Counted from the stretch's first letter, positions 10,701 through 18,835 are shown. The stretch is 64,000 nt of DNA from an uncultured Aquimonas sp. (GCF_937888285.1 NZ_CALART010000077.1:1-64000); one strand, 5' to 3'. The notes: generated from the sequence alone by a model not told the origin. Made by a program: numbers and translations.

Positions 10701-11056
10701 AGCGGCAGGCGCAGGAGTTCGAGCTTGTCGCGCACCTCGATGCCCGCGCGGTCCATGTCCGTGCCCCAGGCGAACTCGAGGATCACGTCGCTCTGACCGG
10801 TGCGCGAAACCGAGCGCAGGCGGCGCAGGTTCTTGACCACGCCGACGGCCTCTTCGACCGGCTCGGTGATCAGGTTCTCGATCTCGGTGGGAGCCGCACC
10901 GGTGTACTCGGTGCGCACCGTCAGCGTGGGATAGCTCAGGTCCGGCAGCAGGTTGACCTTGAGGTCACGCAGCGCGATGAAACCGAACAAAAGGAAGGTG
11001 ATCGTCACCATGCCCACCGTCACGCGACGGCGGGTGGCAATCTCGGCAATGTTCAT
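7793..11056 (-). CDS. RND efflux permease, first of a tandem pair (VDD/KN type)
   Basis: This 1087-residue inner-membrane RND/HAE transporter has the classical relay residues: V-D-D in TM4 (about residue 404) and V-K-N in TM10 (about 964). It carries an extra cytoplasmic segment of some 45 residues in mid-protein (DVESGRIARARLW region, around residues 500-545), which helps explain its length. It begins 20 bases after the adaptor gene with a G-rich ribosome binding site and overlaps the next permease by four bases. One adaptor with two unlike permeases recalls the E. coli MdtABC layout, in which MdtB and MdtC form mixed trimers. That assembly is inferred here. Confidence 0.93.
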   Translation of the reverse strand: MNIAEIATRRRVTVGMVTITFLLFGFIALRDLKVNLLPDLSYPTLTVRTEYTGAAPTEIENLITEPVEEAVGVVKNLRRLRSVSRTGQSDVILEFAWGTDMDRAGIEVRDKLELLRLPLEAEKPVLLRFDPSTEPIMRLGLAGRADSSGFDVAELKDLRRYADETLKKRLEPVDGVAAVKVSGGLEDEVQVLLDPQKLARLNLTPARVIERLKQENINISGGAIDEGNQRFLVRTVNQFANVEQMQELLVAVDQGVPVRLRDVASVGQGFKEREAIIRMDGREAVELAVYKEGDANTVAAAAGVREQLDRLRENLPANASLITVDDQSVFIQNSLDEVSSAALMGGLLAVLIIFFFLRDGWSTFVIAVSLPVSIIATFFFMQQVGLSLNVMSLGGLALATGMVVDDSIVVLESIAKARERGLGVIEAAIVGASEVRLAVVASTLTTVAVFFPLVFVEGVAGQLFGDQALTVSIAIVISTVVAMALVPMLASLRSRPPLAYPEDQKDVDVESGRIARARLWIARQILRVLRFVGRVVGGTLSAIGRVLLKPYDWLEAAYRRALPKALARPAPILLASTAAFVFTLALVPGLGMDLIPQLAQGRFEMTVKLPPGTPLAESDAVVRELQRRHAEDPRLRTIHGVSGSGTRLDANPTESGENIGKLLIVLADGAGDSAEAELTEVLRESAEAWPRAEVKFSRPQLFSFATPLEIEIRGYDLEQLRKAGQELARRLQADDRYADVKSTVEQGFPEIQVLFDAERAAALNLTTRQIADQVVRQVRGEVATRYSFRNRKIDVLVRAEESARASAADIGQLIVNPESDRPVRLSAVAEILSTEGPSEIHRVDQERVAVVSANLRYGDLGTAVANIERMLAEDPLGAGLGVNIGGQNEELQASVNSLIFALVLAIFMVYLVMASQFESLLHPFVIMFTIPLAAVGAILALKLVGSGLSVVVFIGLILLAGIVVKNAIVLIDRVNQLREEGVPKLKAIVDGSHERLRPIVMTTLTTLFGFLPLAIGGGEGAEVRAPMAITVIGGLLVSTLLTLLVIPVVYKLLDRKPDGFYFERGERARAAARAEMEARAALAESQP

Positions 11057-11076
11057 CGATGTCCCCCCAGGACGGA

Positions 11077-12258
11077 TCAGCCGGCGGTGCCGGCGGCGGG
11101 CTTGCCCTGGGCAATGGCGTCGGCCTCGACGGCCGCGCTGGGTACGCCGATCAACTGCAGCAGTGCACCATCGCGCAGCGTGACCTTGCCGGTGGTGACG
11201 ACGCGATCGCCTTCAGTGAGGCCACCACGCACTTCGGCGAGGCTGCCGCTCAAGTGTCCAACCTCGATCGGTGTGCGCACCGCGCGGCCCTCGCGCACCA
11301 CGAAGACGGCGGGCACGCCCTCGCCCTCGATCAGGGCCTCACGCGGCACCGTCAGCGCCTGCGCACGTTCGTCGTAGACGACCTCGACGCGGCCGAACAT
11401 GCCGGGCTTCAGCACGCCCGAGGCATCCGAGAAGGCCGCGACCACGCGAAAGGTACCGCTGGCCGCGTCGACCACCGGGCTGACGCGATCGATCGCACCG
11501 TCGAAGGCCACGCCCGGCGCTGCATCGACGCGCAGGGCAACGGTCTGTCCGGCCTTCAGGGTGGCGAGTTCGCGCTCGGGCACGTTCAGCACGGCCTCAA
11601 GCCGCGAGGTGTCGACCACCTTGAACATGGCCTGGTTGATCTGGATGAGGTTGCCCTCCTTGGCCATGCGCTGGGCGACCACGCCATCGAAGGGCGCCAC
11701 GATATTAGTGTAGGACAGCTCCAGCTTGGCCATCTCATAGGCCGCACGCTGGGTGTCGAGATCGAAGCGCAGGCGCTCATGCGCCTCGGCGGCCAGCAGC
11801 TTGCGCTCGAACAGCTCCTGGGCGCGGCGGTACTCCGCTTCCAGCTTGCGCAGCATGGCCTCGTTGCGCTGCAGTTCGAGGCGCGGGCGTTCGGGATCGA
11901 TGCGCGCCAGCACCTGGCCGGCCTTGACCCGATCGCCCTCCTCGGCCAGAAGGCTGAGCAGCACCCCGGACGTCTTGGCCACCACCTGCGCTTCGCCGCG
12001 CGCTTCCAGCGGCGCGGTGCCGCTGTAGCTTGCGGTGATGGACTGCCGCTGAGCGATGGCAGTCTCGACGGCAACGGCCTGCTCCTCGCGCTTTCCGTCC
12101 TTGCCGTTCTTGGACTCGGCGCTGGACTCGGCCTTGTCAGCCGGCGCCTGGTCATTGGCGCAGCCCGCGCCCAGCAGGAGCGCCGCCGCCAGCAAGGCGG
12201 TACCGGTCAGCCGCAGGACGGTGGGAGTCTTGGGGGTAGGCATCGCTGAACTGCGCAT
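11077..12258 (-). CDS. RND periplasmic adaptor (membrane fusion) lipoprotein
   Basis: This 393-residue protein of the HlyD/MFP (AcrA) family bridges the RND pump and an outer-membrane channel. A lipoprotein signal peptide ends in the lipobox LGAGC, with Cys33 as the expected lipidated residue. Next come a split biotinyl-lipoyl domain, a coiled-coil hairpin (LELQRNEAMLRKLEAEYRR region) and beta-barrel domains. The ATG at 12258 is preferred for a GGAAA about 6 bases upstream; an ATG five codons later and one fifteen codons earlier are alternatives. It is the first gene of a three-gene operon with the two permeases, and a palindromic operator with promoter elements lies directly upstream. Confidence 0.93.
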   Translation of the reverse strand: MRSSAMPTPKTPTVLRLTGTALLAAALLLGAGCANDQAPADKAESSAESKNGKDGKREEQAVAVETAIAQRQSITASYSGTAPLEARGEAQVVAKTSGVLLSLLAEEGDRVKAGQVLARIDPERPRLELQRNEAMLRKLEAEYRRAQELFERKLLAAEAHERLRFDLDTQRAAYEMAKLELSYTNIVAPFDGVVAQRMAKEGNLIQINQAMFKVVDTSRLEAVLNVPERELATLKAGQTVALRVDAAPGVAFDGAIDRVSPVVDAASGTFRVVAAFSDASGVLKPGMFGRVEVVYDERAQALTVPREALIEGEGVPAVFVVREGRAVRTPIEVGHLSGSLAEVRGGLTEGDRVVTTGKVTLRDGALLQLIGVPSAAVEADAIAQGKPAAGTAG

Positions 12259-12287
12259 GGCGGTTTCCGGGGAGGAAGTGGGGGTGA

Positions 12288-12324
12288 GTGGTGTTATAGT
12301 CATCTACAACACCACCCTTGTCAA
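12288..12324 (-). promoter_or_regulatory. Palindromic operator and promoter of the RND operon
   Basis: Twelve-base arms GTGGTGTTATAG and CTACAACACCAC (one mismatch) surround TCAT at 12288-12315. On the minus strand a perfect TTGACA -35 hexamer (12319-12324) abuts the palindrome, and TATAAC (12293-12298) lies inside it with an unusually long 20-base spacer. The arrangement fits a repressor site that blocks polymerase, as TetR-family regulators do for many RND operons. No regulator gene is adjacent. Confidence 0.65.
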
Positions 12325-12496
12325 GCACCAGTTCGCCGCCAAGCGGCGCTCGGCGCCACGCGGGAAGAACGCGATGCCTGAGGCATGAGATTGACGTTTG
12401 TGACGTCAGCAGCGCGCGTGCAGGAGGGCACGGTCCGCACCACGCGTGGCGGGTGTCGGAACGGCCCGCCGCTGGCCCGATGATTGCGGCAGACGC

Positions 12497-12502
12497 TATA
12501 CT
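12497..12502 (+). promoter_or_regulatory. Candidate -10 element for the cytochrome pair
   Basis: TATACT, close to the sigma-70 consensus, sits 85 bases before the first cytochrome start in a GC-rich setting. No good -35 hexamer is visible at 16-18 bases. Confidence 0.35.
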
Positions 12503-12587
12503 CCTGCGCTTTCCAACGCGCCGTGAACCTGTCTGAAGTCAGGTCTGCGCGCGCAAACCGAAAACGCCCCGACGCTGGAACCCATCG

Positions 12588-12920
12588 ATGAAGCCGATCC
12601 TGCGAATCGTCGCAAGTCTTGCCCTCGCGACTGCCGCCCTGCCTGCGTTTGCCGAAGGCGATCCCGAGAACGGAAAGCTGCTGGCCTACACCTGCACCGG
12701 CTGTCATGGCATCCCGGGCTACAAGAACGTGTATCCGCACTACCACGTGCCGAAGATCGCCGGACAGAATTACGAATACCTCGTGGCTGCGCTGAACGCC
12801 TACCAGAAGGGCGAGCGCCCCCACCCGACCATGCGCGCCCAGGCCGAGGGTTACAGCACCCAGGAGCTGAGCGACATCGCGGCTTTCCTCTCCAGCTACA
12901 AGAAGGGTGACGCCCAGTGA
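12588..12920 (+). CDS. Small periplasmic class I cytochrome c
   Basis: This 110-residue protein has a signal peptide (about residues 1-22, ending PAFA-EG) and a single haem-attachment motif CTGCH. The fold looks like the c553/c4 half-domain used as a soluble electron shuttle. A methionine in the PTMRAQ segment could be the sixth haem ligand. Its stop codon overlaps the GTG start of a second cytochrome, so the two are made together. Together they resemble the two halves of a dihaem cytochrome c4 encoded as separate chains. The redox partner is unknown. Confidence 0.9.
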   Translation: MKPILRIVASLALATAALPAFAEGDPENGKLLAYTCTGCHGIPGYKNVYPHYHVPKIAGQNYEYLVAALNAYQKGERPHPTMRAQAEGYSTQELSDIAAFLSSYKKGDAQ

Positions 12921-13267
12921 GCCCGAAGATCCTGACCACCGCGGCGCTGGCCGCCCTCTTGACCCTCGCCTCCAGCGCCGCCGATGCGCGCCGCGGCAAC
13001 GTCGAAGCCGGGCGCGAACTCGCCAAGACCTGCCAGGCCTGTCATGGCCCCGACGGCAATGGCATCGGCGATGGGCAGTACCCGAATCTCGCCGGCCAGT
13101 ACGAGGACTATCTGCTGCACTCCCTGAAGGCCTACAAGTCGGGCGAGCGCAACAACGCCATCATGGCGGGCTTTGTCGCTGGCCTCGATGAGCAGAACAT
13201 GGCCGACCTCGCCGCCTTCTTCGCCTCGCAGAAGGGCCCGCTCAGCGACCTTCGCGAACTCAAGTAA
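12917..13267 (+). CDS. Second small periplasmic class I cytochrome c
   Basis: This 116-residue protein has a signal peptide (about 1-23) and one haem motif CQACH, followed by the GPDGNGIGD loop typical of c4/c553 domains. A candidate axial Met lies in NAIMAGF. It starts at GTG inside the preceding gene's stop (GTGA overlap), which indicates coupling. Both proteins share the YEDYLLHSLKAYKSGER-like helix and look like an old tandem duplication. A clear intrinsic terminator follows. Confidence 0.9.
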   Translation: MSPKILTTAALAALLTLASSAADARRGNVEAGRELAKTCQACHGPDGNGIGDGQYPNLAGQYEDYLLHSLKAYKSGERNNAIMAGFVAGLDEQNMADLAAFFASQKGPLSDLRELK

Positions 13268-13297
13268 GCAGGCCAGAACTCCTCACTGATGCAACGA

Positions 13298-13321
13298 CCC
13301 CGCGCCTGTCGCGGGGTTTTT
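13298..13321 (+). terminator. Intrinsic terminator of the cytochrome pair
   Basis: A seven-base-pair stem CCCCGCG/CGCGGGG with loop CCTGT is followed by five T. It lies 30 bases after the second cytochrome stop. Confidence 0.9.
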
Positions 13322-13464
13322 GTTGGTGACGCCAGCAGCTGCTGTTGGCAACACAGTGCGGCGACTGCCGCGTGCGCCGGCCCCTTGCGTTGCCGCGCGC
13401 ATGCCCGCATTCAGGGGAGCTGACGCGGCAGCGCCCCCTGACCACGATTCTTCCGGAGCCCCAA

Positions 13465-14325
13465 ATGAGCGACAGCGCCTACAGTTTCGATGCCACCACT
13501 GCCACCTTCGAACAGGAGGTGATCCTGCGTTCGAAACAGGTGCCGGTGCTGGTGGACTTCTGGGCGACCTGGTGCGGCCCCTGCAAGCAGGTGAAGCCCA
13601 TCCTTGAGAAGCTGGCGGCCGAGTACAACGGTGGCTTCGTGCTCGCCAAGGTCGACGTCGACGCCGAGCAGCAGCTCGCAGGCATGGTCGGCATCCGCTC
13701 GGTGCCGACCATTCTGCTGCTGAAGGACGGCCAGATCGTCGACGGCTTCCCCGGTGCCTTGCCCGAGGCCCAGCTGCGCGCATTCCTGGCCCAGCATGGC
13801 ATCCAGCCACGCGAGTCGGCGGACGAACCGGCAGAGGCCGAGGTCGAAGAACTGCTGCCTCAGGAGCGCGTCGCGCAGCTGCGCGCGCAGATCGAAGCGG
13901 AGCCGGAGCGCACGGAGCTGAAGCTCGACCTCGCGATGGCCCTGCTGTCGATCGGCGAAAGCGCGGAAGCCGAGACCCTGCTCGACGGCCTGCCCGCCAA
14001 CCTCGCGACCGACGACCGCGCGAAGCGCGCCCGCGCCCGACTGGGCTTCGCGCGACTGCTGGCAGGAGCCCCAGCACCGACCGTACTGCAGGCGCGACTG
14101 GCAGCCGATCCGCAGGATCTCGACGCGTTGCACCTGCTGGGCGTGCATCAGATCGTGGCCGGCGAAAGCGAAGCGGGCTTCGAGACCCTGCTGGAGCTGC
14201 TGCGTCGGGACAAGGCCTGGAACGAAGGCCAGCCGCGCAAGCGCCTGATCGAAGCTTTCAGCCTGGTCGAGGACGAGGATCTGGTCGGTCGCTACCGCCG
14301 CAAGATGGCTTCGCTGTTGTTTTGA
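13465..14325 (+). CDS. ybbN: CnoX/YbbN-type thioredoxin-TPR co-chaperone
   Basis: This 286-residue cytosolic protein combines an N-terminal thioredoxin fold (about 1-110) with C-terminal TPR-like helices. Members protect and hand over unfolded proteins to chaperonins under oxidative stress. The redox motif is a full CGPC (Cys37, Cys40), unlike E. coli YbbN, whose equivalent is degenerate, so it may also act as an oxidoreductase. The ATG at 13465 follows CCGGAG and starts a normal-length product. The frame is open 40 codons earlier, but without a binding site. It is a single gene, followed by a repeat-bounded spacer. Confidence 0.92.
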   Translation: MSDSAYSFDATTATFEQEVILRSKQVPVLVDFWATWCGPCKQVKPILEKLAAEYNGGFVLAKVDVDAEQQLAGMVGIRSVPTILLLKDGQIVDGFPGALPEAQLRAFLAQHGIQPRESADEPAEAEVEELLPQERVAQLRAQIEAEPERTELKLDLAMALLSIGESAEAETLLDGLPANLATDDRAKRARARLGFARLLAGAPAPTVLQARLAADPQDLDALHLLGVHQIVAGESEAGFETLLELLRRDKAWNEGQPRKRLIEAFSLVEDEDLVGRYRRKMASLLF

Positions 14326-14331
14326 AGCTGG

Positions 14332-14500
14332 GATTCGGGATTAGGGATTTGGGATTTGTCAGCTCGGACGCCTTGCCTACGGGACAGCGAGAACGTCGAG
14401 TCTTCGAAAGCGAAGCGCGGAGACGCGCGGGCCCTGACGGAATCGCGAAGGCGTCCGCAGGCCTGCAAATCTCCAATCCCCAATCCCGAATCCCGGCCTG
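14332..14500. repeat. Element bounded by inverted GGGATTC heptamer arrays
   Basis: A left arm of four heptamer-like units (GGGATTCGGGATT and on, from 14333) is mirrored by CAATCCCGAATCCC at the right end (to 14499). The arms of about 29 bases match at roughly 25 positions. They enclose about 110 bases with no reading frame, containing CGCGAAGGCGTCCG, which also occurs near 1530. The layout resembles a small non-autonomous repeat element. Confidence 0.6.
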
Positions 14501-14504
14501 AGGC

Positions 14505-15320
14505 CTACCAGGGCCGCTTGGACTGCCGCTCGCGCTCGCGATCGTAGGCGCGCAGCTCGTCGCGCAGGAACTGGATGCGCTGCCGACCCAGGGCATTGCG
14601 CTCGTCGTCCAGCACCACCGCATCGAGCAGTTCAGCGAAGCGCTGTGCGGCCGGCAGCATGGCCTCCCAGGCATCCAGCGCGGGCAGCGGGCCCGGCAGG
14701 GTCATGAAGAAGGTGACGCCCGGCGTCTGCGTCTGGTCGGGCTGGCGCAGATCGAAATTGCCGGGCTTGACCACATTGGCGACGCTGAAGATCGGCCCGG
14801 CTTCGGGACGATTGTCCGGCAGGCGGTGGAAGATCTGCATGTCGCCAAACACCAGCCCGGCCTTCTCCGCCGCCACCAGAATGTCGCCGCCATGCAGCAG
14901 GGTGCCGGCACGTGCGGCCACGATCAGGCTCACCACCTTGTCGAACTCGGGGTTGGGACGCACGCCGAGACTGGAGGTCGCGGCTGGCGCGGGCGCCTCG
15001 GAGGCTGCAGCAGCGCGGGCCTGCGGCCGTGCGTCCAGGTCGGGCTCGAACTGGATGCCGGGTAGCCGGCTGGCGCCCGCCCCTTCGGCGTCTTCGCCAG
15101 CCAGGGTCTTCTCCAGCCGGGCCAGCTCGGCCTGGATCACCTTGTCCAGGCTTTCCTGCTCGCCACCGCTGAAGGCCGGCTCCGCGCGCGCCTCTGGCTC
15201 GCCGCGCTCGGCCTGGCGCCGACCCTGCCCAGGCTTCTGCGGCCGGCCGAACCAATACACCGCCGCGATGAACCCGATGCCGAGAACGAGGAGGATGATG
15301 CGGAGCTGGGTGGGATCCAT
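14505..15320 (-). CDS. zipA: Cell division protein ZipA
   Basis: This 271-residue inner-membrane protein tethers FtsZ to the membrane during early septum formation. One N-terminal helix (about residues 6-25, N-out) is followed by a charged and Pro/Ala-rich linker. The C-terminal ZipA FtsZ-binding domain (about 135-265) contains the MQIFHR-like and MTLPGP motifs. The start is MDPTQLRI, as in homologues, at an ATG in a weak ribosome-binding context. The frame extends 15 codons further upstream. In many gammaproteobacteria zipA precedes ligA; here it lies between a thioredoxin-like gene and comEC. Confidence 0.9.
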   Translation of the reverse strand: MDPTQLRIILLVLGIGFIAAVYWFGRPQKPGQGRRQAERGEPEARAEPAFSGGEQESLDKVIQAELARLEKTLAGEDAEGAGASRLPGIQFEPDLDARPQARAAAASEAPAPAATSSLGVRPNPEFDKVVSLIVAARAGTLLHGGDILVAAEKAGLVFGDMQIFHRLPDNRPEAGPIFSVANVVKPGNFDLRQPDQTQTPGVTFFMTLPGPLPALDAWEAMLPAAQRFAELLDAVVLDDERNALGRQRIQFLRDELRAYDRERERQSKRPW

Positions 15321-15743
15321 GGAGTGTCGTGGCCTGCATTGCGTCGGTTCGATCACGGCAGCCACTCACACCAAGGCTGCTTCGGGCGCTGGTGAGCGCA
15401 CCGACGGCAGCGGGCGGCGAAGTCCCGGACGGGGATGGACGCGCGCCGCGGCCCTGCGGAGCGTGATCGGATGGCCCGGAACTCTAGCAGTTTGCCGACC
15501 TCGCTCCCACGCGGCGGCCGTGGGAGCGTTCATGCGCCACGCCTGCGCACGCGCGCTCCACTGCCGCAGCCGGGCGGGCATGACGCTTCGAACCCGCAAG
15601 CCAGTCTCGCCCGGGAACGCGCGACCGCGGGCGAAGTGCTTGCATCGAAAGGACCGGGCGCGGCGAGGGTGCAGCCATGGCGATTCCGAACCCGCCCGCA
15701 GTGACGTCCCGAGGTCGCGGTTCTCCCGCCGCCCGGGGAAAAG
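15321..15743. other. Spacer between comEC and zipA, with one hairpin
   Basis: No supported gene is present. A perfect ten-base-pair inverted repeat CGCTCCCACG/CGTGGGAGCG (15502-15528, 7-base loop) resembles a REP sequence of the GTGGGAGCG type found in Pseudomonas and Xanthomonas relatives. The zipA promoter should be here. Confidence 0.5.
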
Positions 15744-18122
15744 CTAGTCGGGCAGCTCCTGGCGATCACGCCAGAGCCGCGGCCGCGCAGACCGCAGCGC
15801 CAACGGTTCGACGTCCTGCGCGCCGAACCTGAGCTGCAGTGCCCCGTGCTCGGCCGTGTTCCACACCCTTGCGCCCGCCGCCTGCCAGCGCTCGACCACC
15901 TCGGCGCGCGGATGCCCGAAGCGATTGGCGTGCCCGGCGGCGACCAGGGCATGTTCTGCGCTCACGGCACGCACGAAGCCCTCGCTGCTGGAGCTGGCGC
16001 TGCCGTGGTGCGGCACCAGCACGATGTCGGCACGCAGCCGCTCGGGCTGCTCGCGCAGCAGGCGCTGTTCGATCAGCGCGCCGATATCGCCCGCGAGCAG
16101 CGCGACCTGTTCGCCGGCCTGTACGCGCAGCACGCAGCTGCTCTCATTGCGCAGGTAGGGAAAGTGCTCGGGTGGATGCAGCAGCTCGAAGTCGACGCCG
16201 TCCCAGCGCCAGCGCTCACCGGCGATGCAGGCCTGCGCCTGCGGAAAACGCGCGCGGTCCGAACTGGTCAAGGGCGCGGGGAACGCGCGCAGCACGCTGC
16301 CGGCGCCACCCGCATGGTCGGCATCGCCATGCGAGACCAGCACCCGGTCGAGCCCGGCCAGCCCGAGTGCGCGCAGCGCCGGCACCACTGCGGCCTCGCC
16401 CATATCGAGTCCACTGCCGAAGGCCGGGCCGGTGTCGACCAGCAGCGCGTGGGTCTGCGTGCGAACGAGTGCCGCGAGCCCCTGGCCGACATCCAGCAAG
16501 GTCAGCTCGACCTCGCCAGGGGCAAGAGCTGGCTGCCGCGGCATCAGCAGCGCCAGCAGCAACAGGGCGCCCAGCGCCCGCGCGGGCGTGCCGCGCGGCA
16601 TCAGCAGCCAGAGCACGCCCAGCCCCGCCAACAGCAGCGCGAGAGCACCGGGCTCGGGCAAGAAGACCTGGGCACGCGGCAGGGCCGCAGCCCACTCCAG
16701 CAGCCACCACAGCAGATCCATCAGCCAGGCCGCCAGCATCAGCAGCGGCGTCGCGAGGGCGGGCACACCGAGCAGCAGCAGGCCGGCGCCGAGCAGGGCC
16801 AGTGGCACCACGCCCAGGCTGACCCAGGGCACGGCGAGCAGGTTGGCCACTGCTCCCGCCACCGAGGCCTGGCCGAAGAAGAACACCGTCAAGGGCAGCA
16901 GACCCAAGCTGGCCACCAGCTGCGCGCCCAGCATGCGTCGCCAGCCCGGCAGCTGCTGCAGGTCGGCAGGCATGCACCAGAGCAGCCAGGCCACGCCGAT
17001 GAAGGACAGCCAGAAGCCCGCCCCCAGCACCGACAGCGGATCGCTCAGCAGCAGCACGAACAGGGCAAGCGCATAGGCCTGCCAGGTGCTGCTGCGGCGC
17101 CGCGCCAGCACGGCCAGCAGGGCCGCGGCCACCATCATCAGCGCACGCACGGTCGGCAGCCCGAAGCCGGCCAGCGCCGCATAGGCGGCGGCACCGCAGA
17201 GCGCTGCGAAGGCGGCGCCCTGCGGCAAAGGGAGCCGCAGGCCGAGTCCCGGCCACAGCCGGTAGAGGGCGCGCGCGCACAGCGCGAACAGACCGGCGAT
17301 CAGCCCGACATGCAGGCCGGAGATCGCCATCAGGTGGCTGACGCCTGTGGCACGCAGGGTCTCCCAGTCGCGCTCGCCAAAACCGCGCGTGTCGGCCACG
17401 CTCAGCGCGCGTACGAAGCGCGACTCGGCGTGCAGCGGGCCATCTCCGTCCAGCGCTTCGACGATCTGCTGCGACAGCCCGGCGCGCAGCGCATCCAGCC
17501 CCGCGCCAGGCGAGAGTTCGCGATTGTCCGGATGTTCGCGCACATAACCGGTCGCCGCGAGCCGGCGCTGCAGCGCGTGCCGTTCGAAATCGAAGCCGCC
17601 AGGATTGACCACCCCGCGCGGCGCCTTCAGGCGCAGCTGCAGGCTCCAGCGACTGCCGGCAGCGGGCGCCTGCTCGCTGCGGTACCAGCCGATGCGCAGC
17701 AGCCGGCCGGCCAGCACAGCCGCCTCGCCCTCGCCGGCCTCGACCCGGAAGTCGAAGCGCACCGCATCCGGGCCGCGCTGCGGCAGCCCCTCGATGCGGC
17801 CCTGCACGCGCAGGTCGCGACCCGCCAGCTCCGCCGGCAAACGCTGCTGCAGGGCCGACTGTGCCGCAAGCAAAGCCAGCGCTGCGCCGAACAGCGCGGC
17901 CCCGCCCCAGCGCAGCAGGCTCGAGCGTGGTCGCGGCGACAGCCAGGCCAGCAGGCCCAGCACGAGGGCCAGCCAGGGCACCCACTCGGGCGGGAAGCGC
18001 GGCAGGGTCAGCGCCGCCGAGACACCGACCAGCAGGCTGAGCGCACTGCCGATACCGAATGCCGGCGCAGCGGGAACCGCGCGAATCGAGGCAGACCCTG
18101 CCGGCTGGGGCACGGTCGCCAT
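15744..18122 (-). CDS. comEC: ComEC/Rec2 DNA-uptake channel
   Basis: This 792-residue polytopic protein is predicted to carry single-stranded DNA across the inner membrane during natural transformation. It has N-terminal helices and a DUF4131-like soluble domain, then the ComEC competence domain (about 225-500, with the HLMAISGLHVGL signature). A C-terminal metallo-beta-lactamase domain carries the HGDADHAGG metal motif and a later HHGS. All expected parts are present, so it looks intact. It ends the minus-strand lol group, separated from lolD by 11 bases. Type IV pilus and other com genes are not in this window. Confidence 0.95.
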   Translation of the reverse strand: MATVPQPAGSASIRAVPAAPAFGIGSALSLLVGVSAALTLPRFPPEWVPWLALVLGLLAWLSPRPRSSLLRWGGAALFGAALALLAAQSALQQRLPAELAGRDLRVQGRIEGLPQRGPDAVRFDFRVEAGEGEAAVLAGRLLRIGWYRSEQAPAAGSRWSLQLRLKAPRGVVNPGGFDFERHALQRRLAATGYVREHPDNRELSPGAGLDALRAGLSQQIVEALDGDGPLHAESRFVRALSVADTRGFGERDWETLRATGVSHLMAISGLHVGLIAGLFALCARALYRLWPGLGLRLPLPQGAAFAALCGAAAYAALAGFGLPTVRALMMVAAALLAVLARRRSSTWQAYALALFVLLLSDPLSVLGAGFWLSFIGVAWLLWCMPADLQQLPGWRRMLGAQLVASLGLLPLTVFFFGQASVAGAVANLLAVPWVSLGVVPLALLGAGLLLLGVPALATPLLMLAAWLMDLLWWLLEWAAALPRAQVFLPEPGALALLLAGLGVLWLLMPRGTPARALGALLLLALLMPRQPALAPGEVELTLLDVGQGLAALVRTQTHALLVDTGPAFGSGLDMGEAAVVPALRALGLAGLDRVLVSHGDADHAGGAGSVLRAFPAPLTSSDRARFPQAQACIAGERWRWDGVDFELLHPPEHFPYLRNESSCVLRVQAGEQVALLAGDIGALIEQRLLREQPERLRADIVLVPHHGSASSSSEGFVRAVSAEHALVAAGHANRFGHPRAEVVERWQAAGARVWNTAEHGALQLRFGAQDVEPLALRSARPRLWRDRQELPD

Positions 18123-18133
18123 GCCGCCTCGCC

Positions 18134-18829
18134 TCAGGCCGCCGCCAGCGGCCGCAGCCGACCGCCCGAGAGTTCGAGCGCGCGGTCCATCTTGCGGGCC
18201 AGCGCGCGGTCGTGCGTCACCAGCACGAAGCTGGTGCCAACCTCGCGGTTGAGCTCCAGCATCAGCCCGTAGACCGAAGCCGCGGTCTTCTCGTCGAGAT
18301 TGCCGGTCGGCTCGTCGCCGAGCACGCAGGCCGGTCGCGTGACCAGCGCGCGCGCCACCGCGCAGCGCTGGCGTTCGCCGCCGGAGAGCTCGCCCGGCTT
18401 GTGGCGCAGGCGTGCGCCGAGGCCCACGCGATCGAGCAGGGCCGCCGCCTGGCGCTCGGCCTCGGCGACGCTGCGGCCGGCGATCAGCAGCGGCATGCAG
18501 ACGTTCTCCAGCGCGGTGAACTCGGGCAGCAGGTGATGGAACTGGTAGACGAAGCCCAGCGCGCGGTTGCGCAGGCGTCCGCGCTCGGCGTCGGAGAGCC
18601 GGCTCATCGCCTCGCCGGCGACGAAGACTTCGCCTGCGCTTGGCGTATCCAGCCCGCCGAGGATGTGCAGCAGGGTGCTCTTGCCGGCGCCCGAGACGCC
18701 AACGATGGCCACGGTCTCGCCACGCGCGACCTCGAAGTCGATCGACTCGAAGACCGGCGTACGCAGATCGCCCTCGGCATAGGTCTTGGCCAGCCCGCGG
18801 CAGGCGATGACGGCATTCGACTCAGTCAT
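18134..18829 (-). CDS. lolD: LolD lipoprotein-release ABC ATPase
   Basis: This 231-residue ATPase of the LolCDE complex powers release of outer-membrane lipoproteins to LolA. Walker A (GVSGAGKST), the ABC signature LSGGERQR and Walker B with LGDEPTGNLD are all present. It sits six bases after lolC/E on the same strand. The pairing with a LolC/E permease separates it from the generic MacB/FtsE group. Confidence 0.95.
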   Translation of the reverse strand: MTESNAVIACRGLAKTYAEGDLRTPVFESIDFEVARGETVAIVGVSGAGKSTLLHILGGLDTPSAGEVFVAGEAMSRLSDAERGRLRNRALGFVYQFHHLLPEFTALENVCMPLLIAGRSVAEAERQAAALLDRVGLGARLRHKPGELSGGERQRCAVARALVTRPACVLGDEPTGNLDEKTAASVYGLMLELNREVGTSFVLVTHDRALARKMDRALELSGGRLRPLAAA

Positions 18830-18835
18830 GGCGCA

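Noticed and set aside
12293..12324. MerR-type promoter (20-base spacing with a palindrome)
   Set aside because: In MerR-type promoters the dyad is centred between -35 and -10; here its centre lies next to the -10, which fits a repressor operator better.
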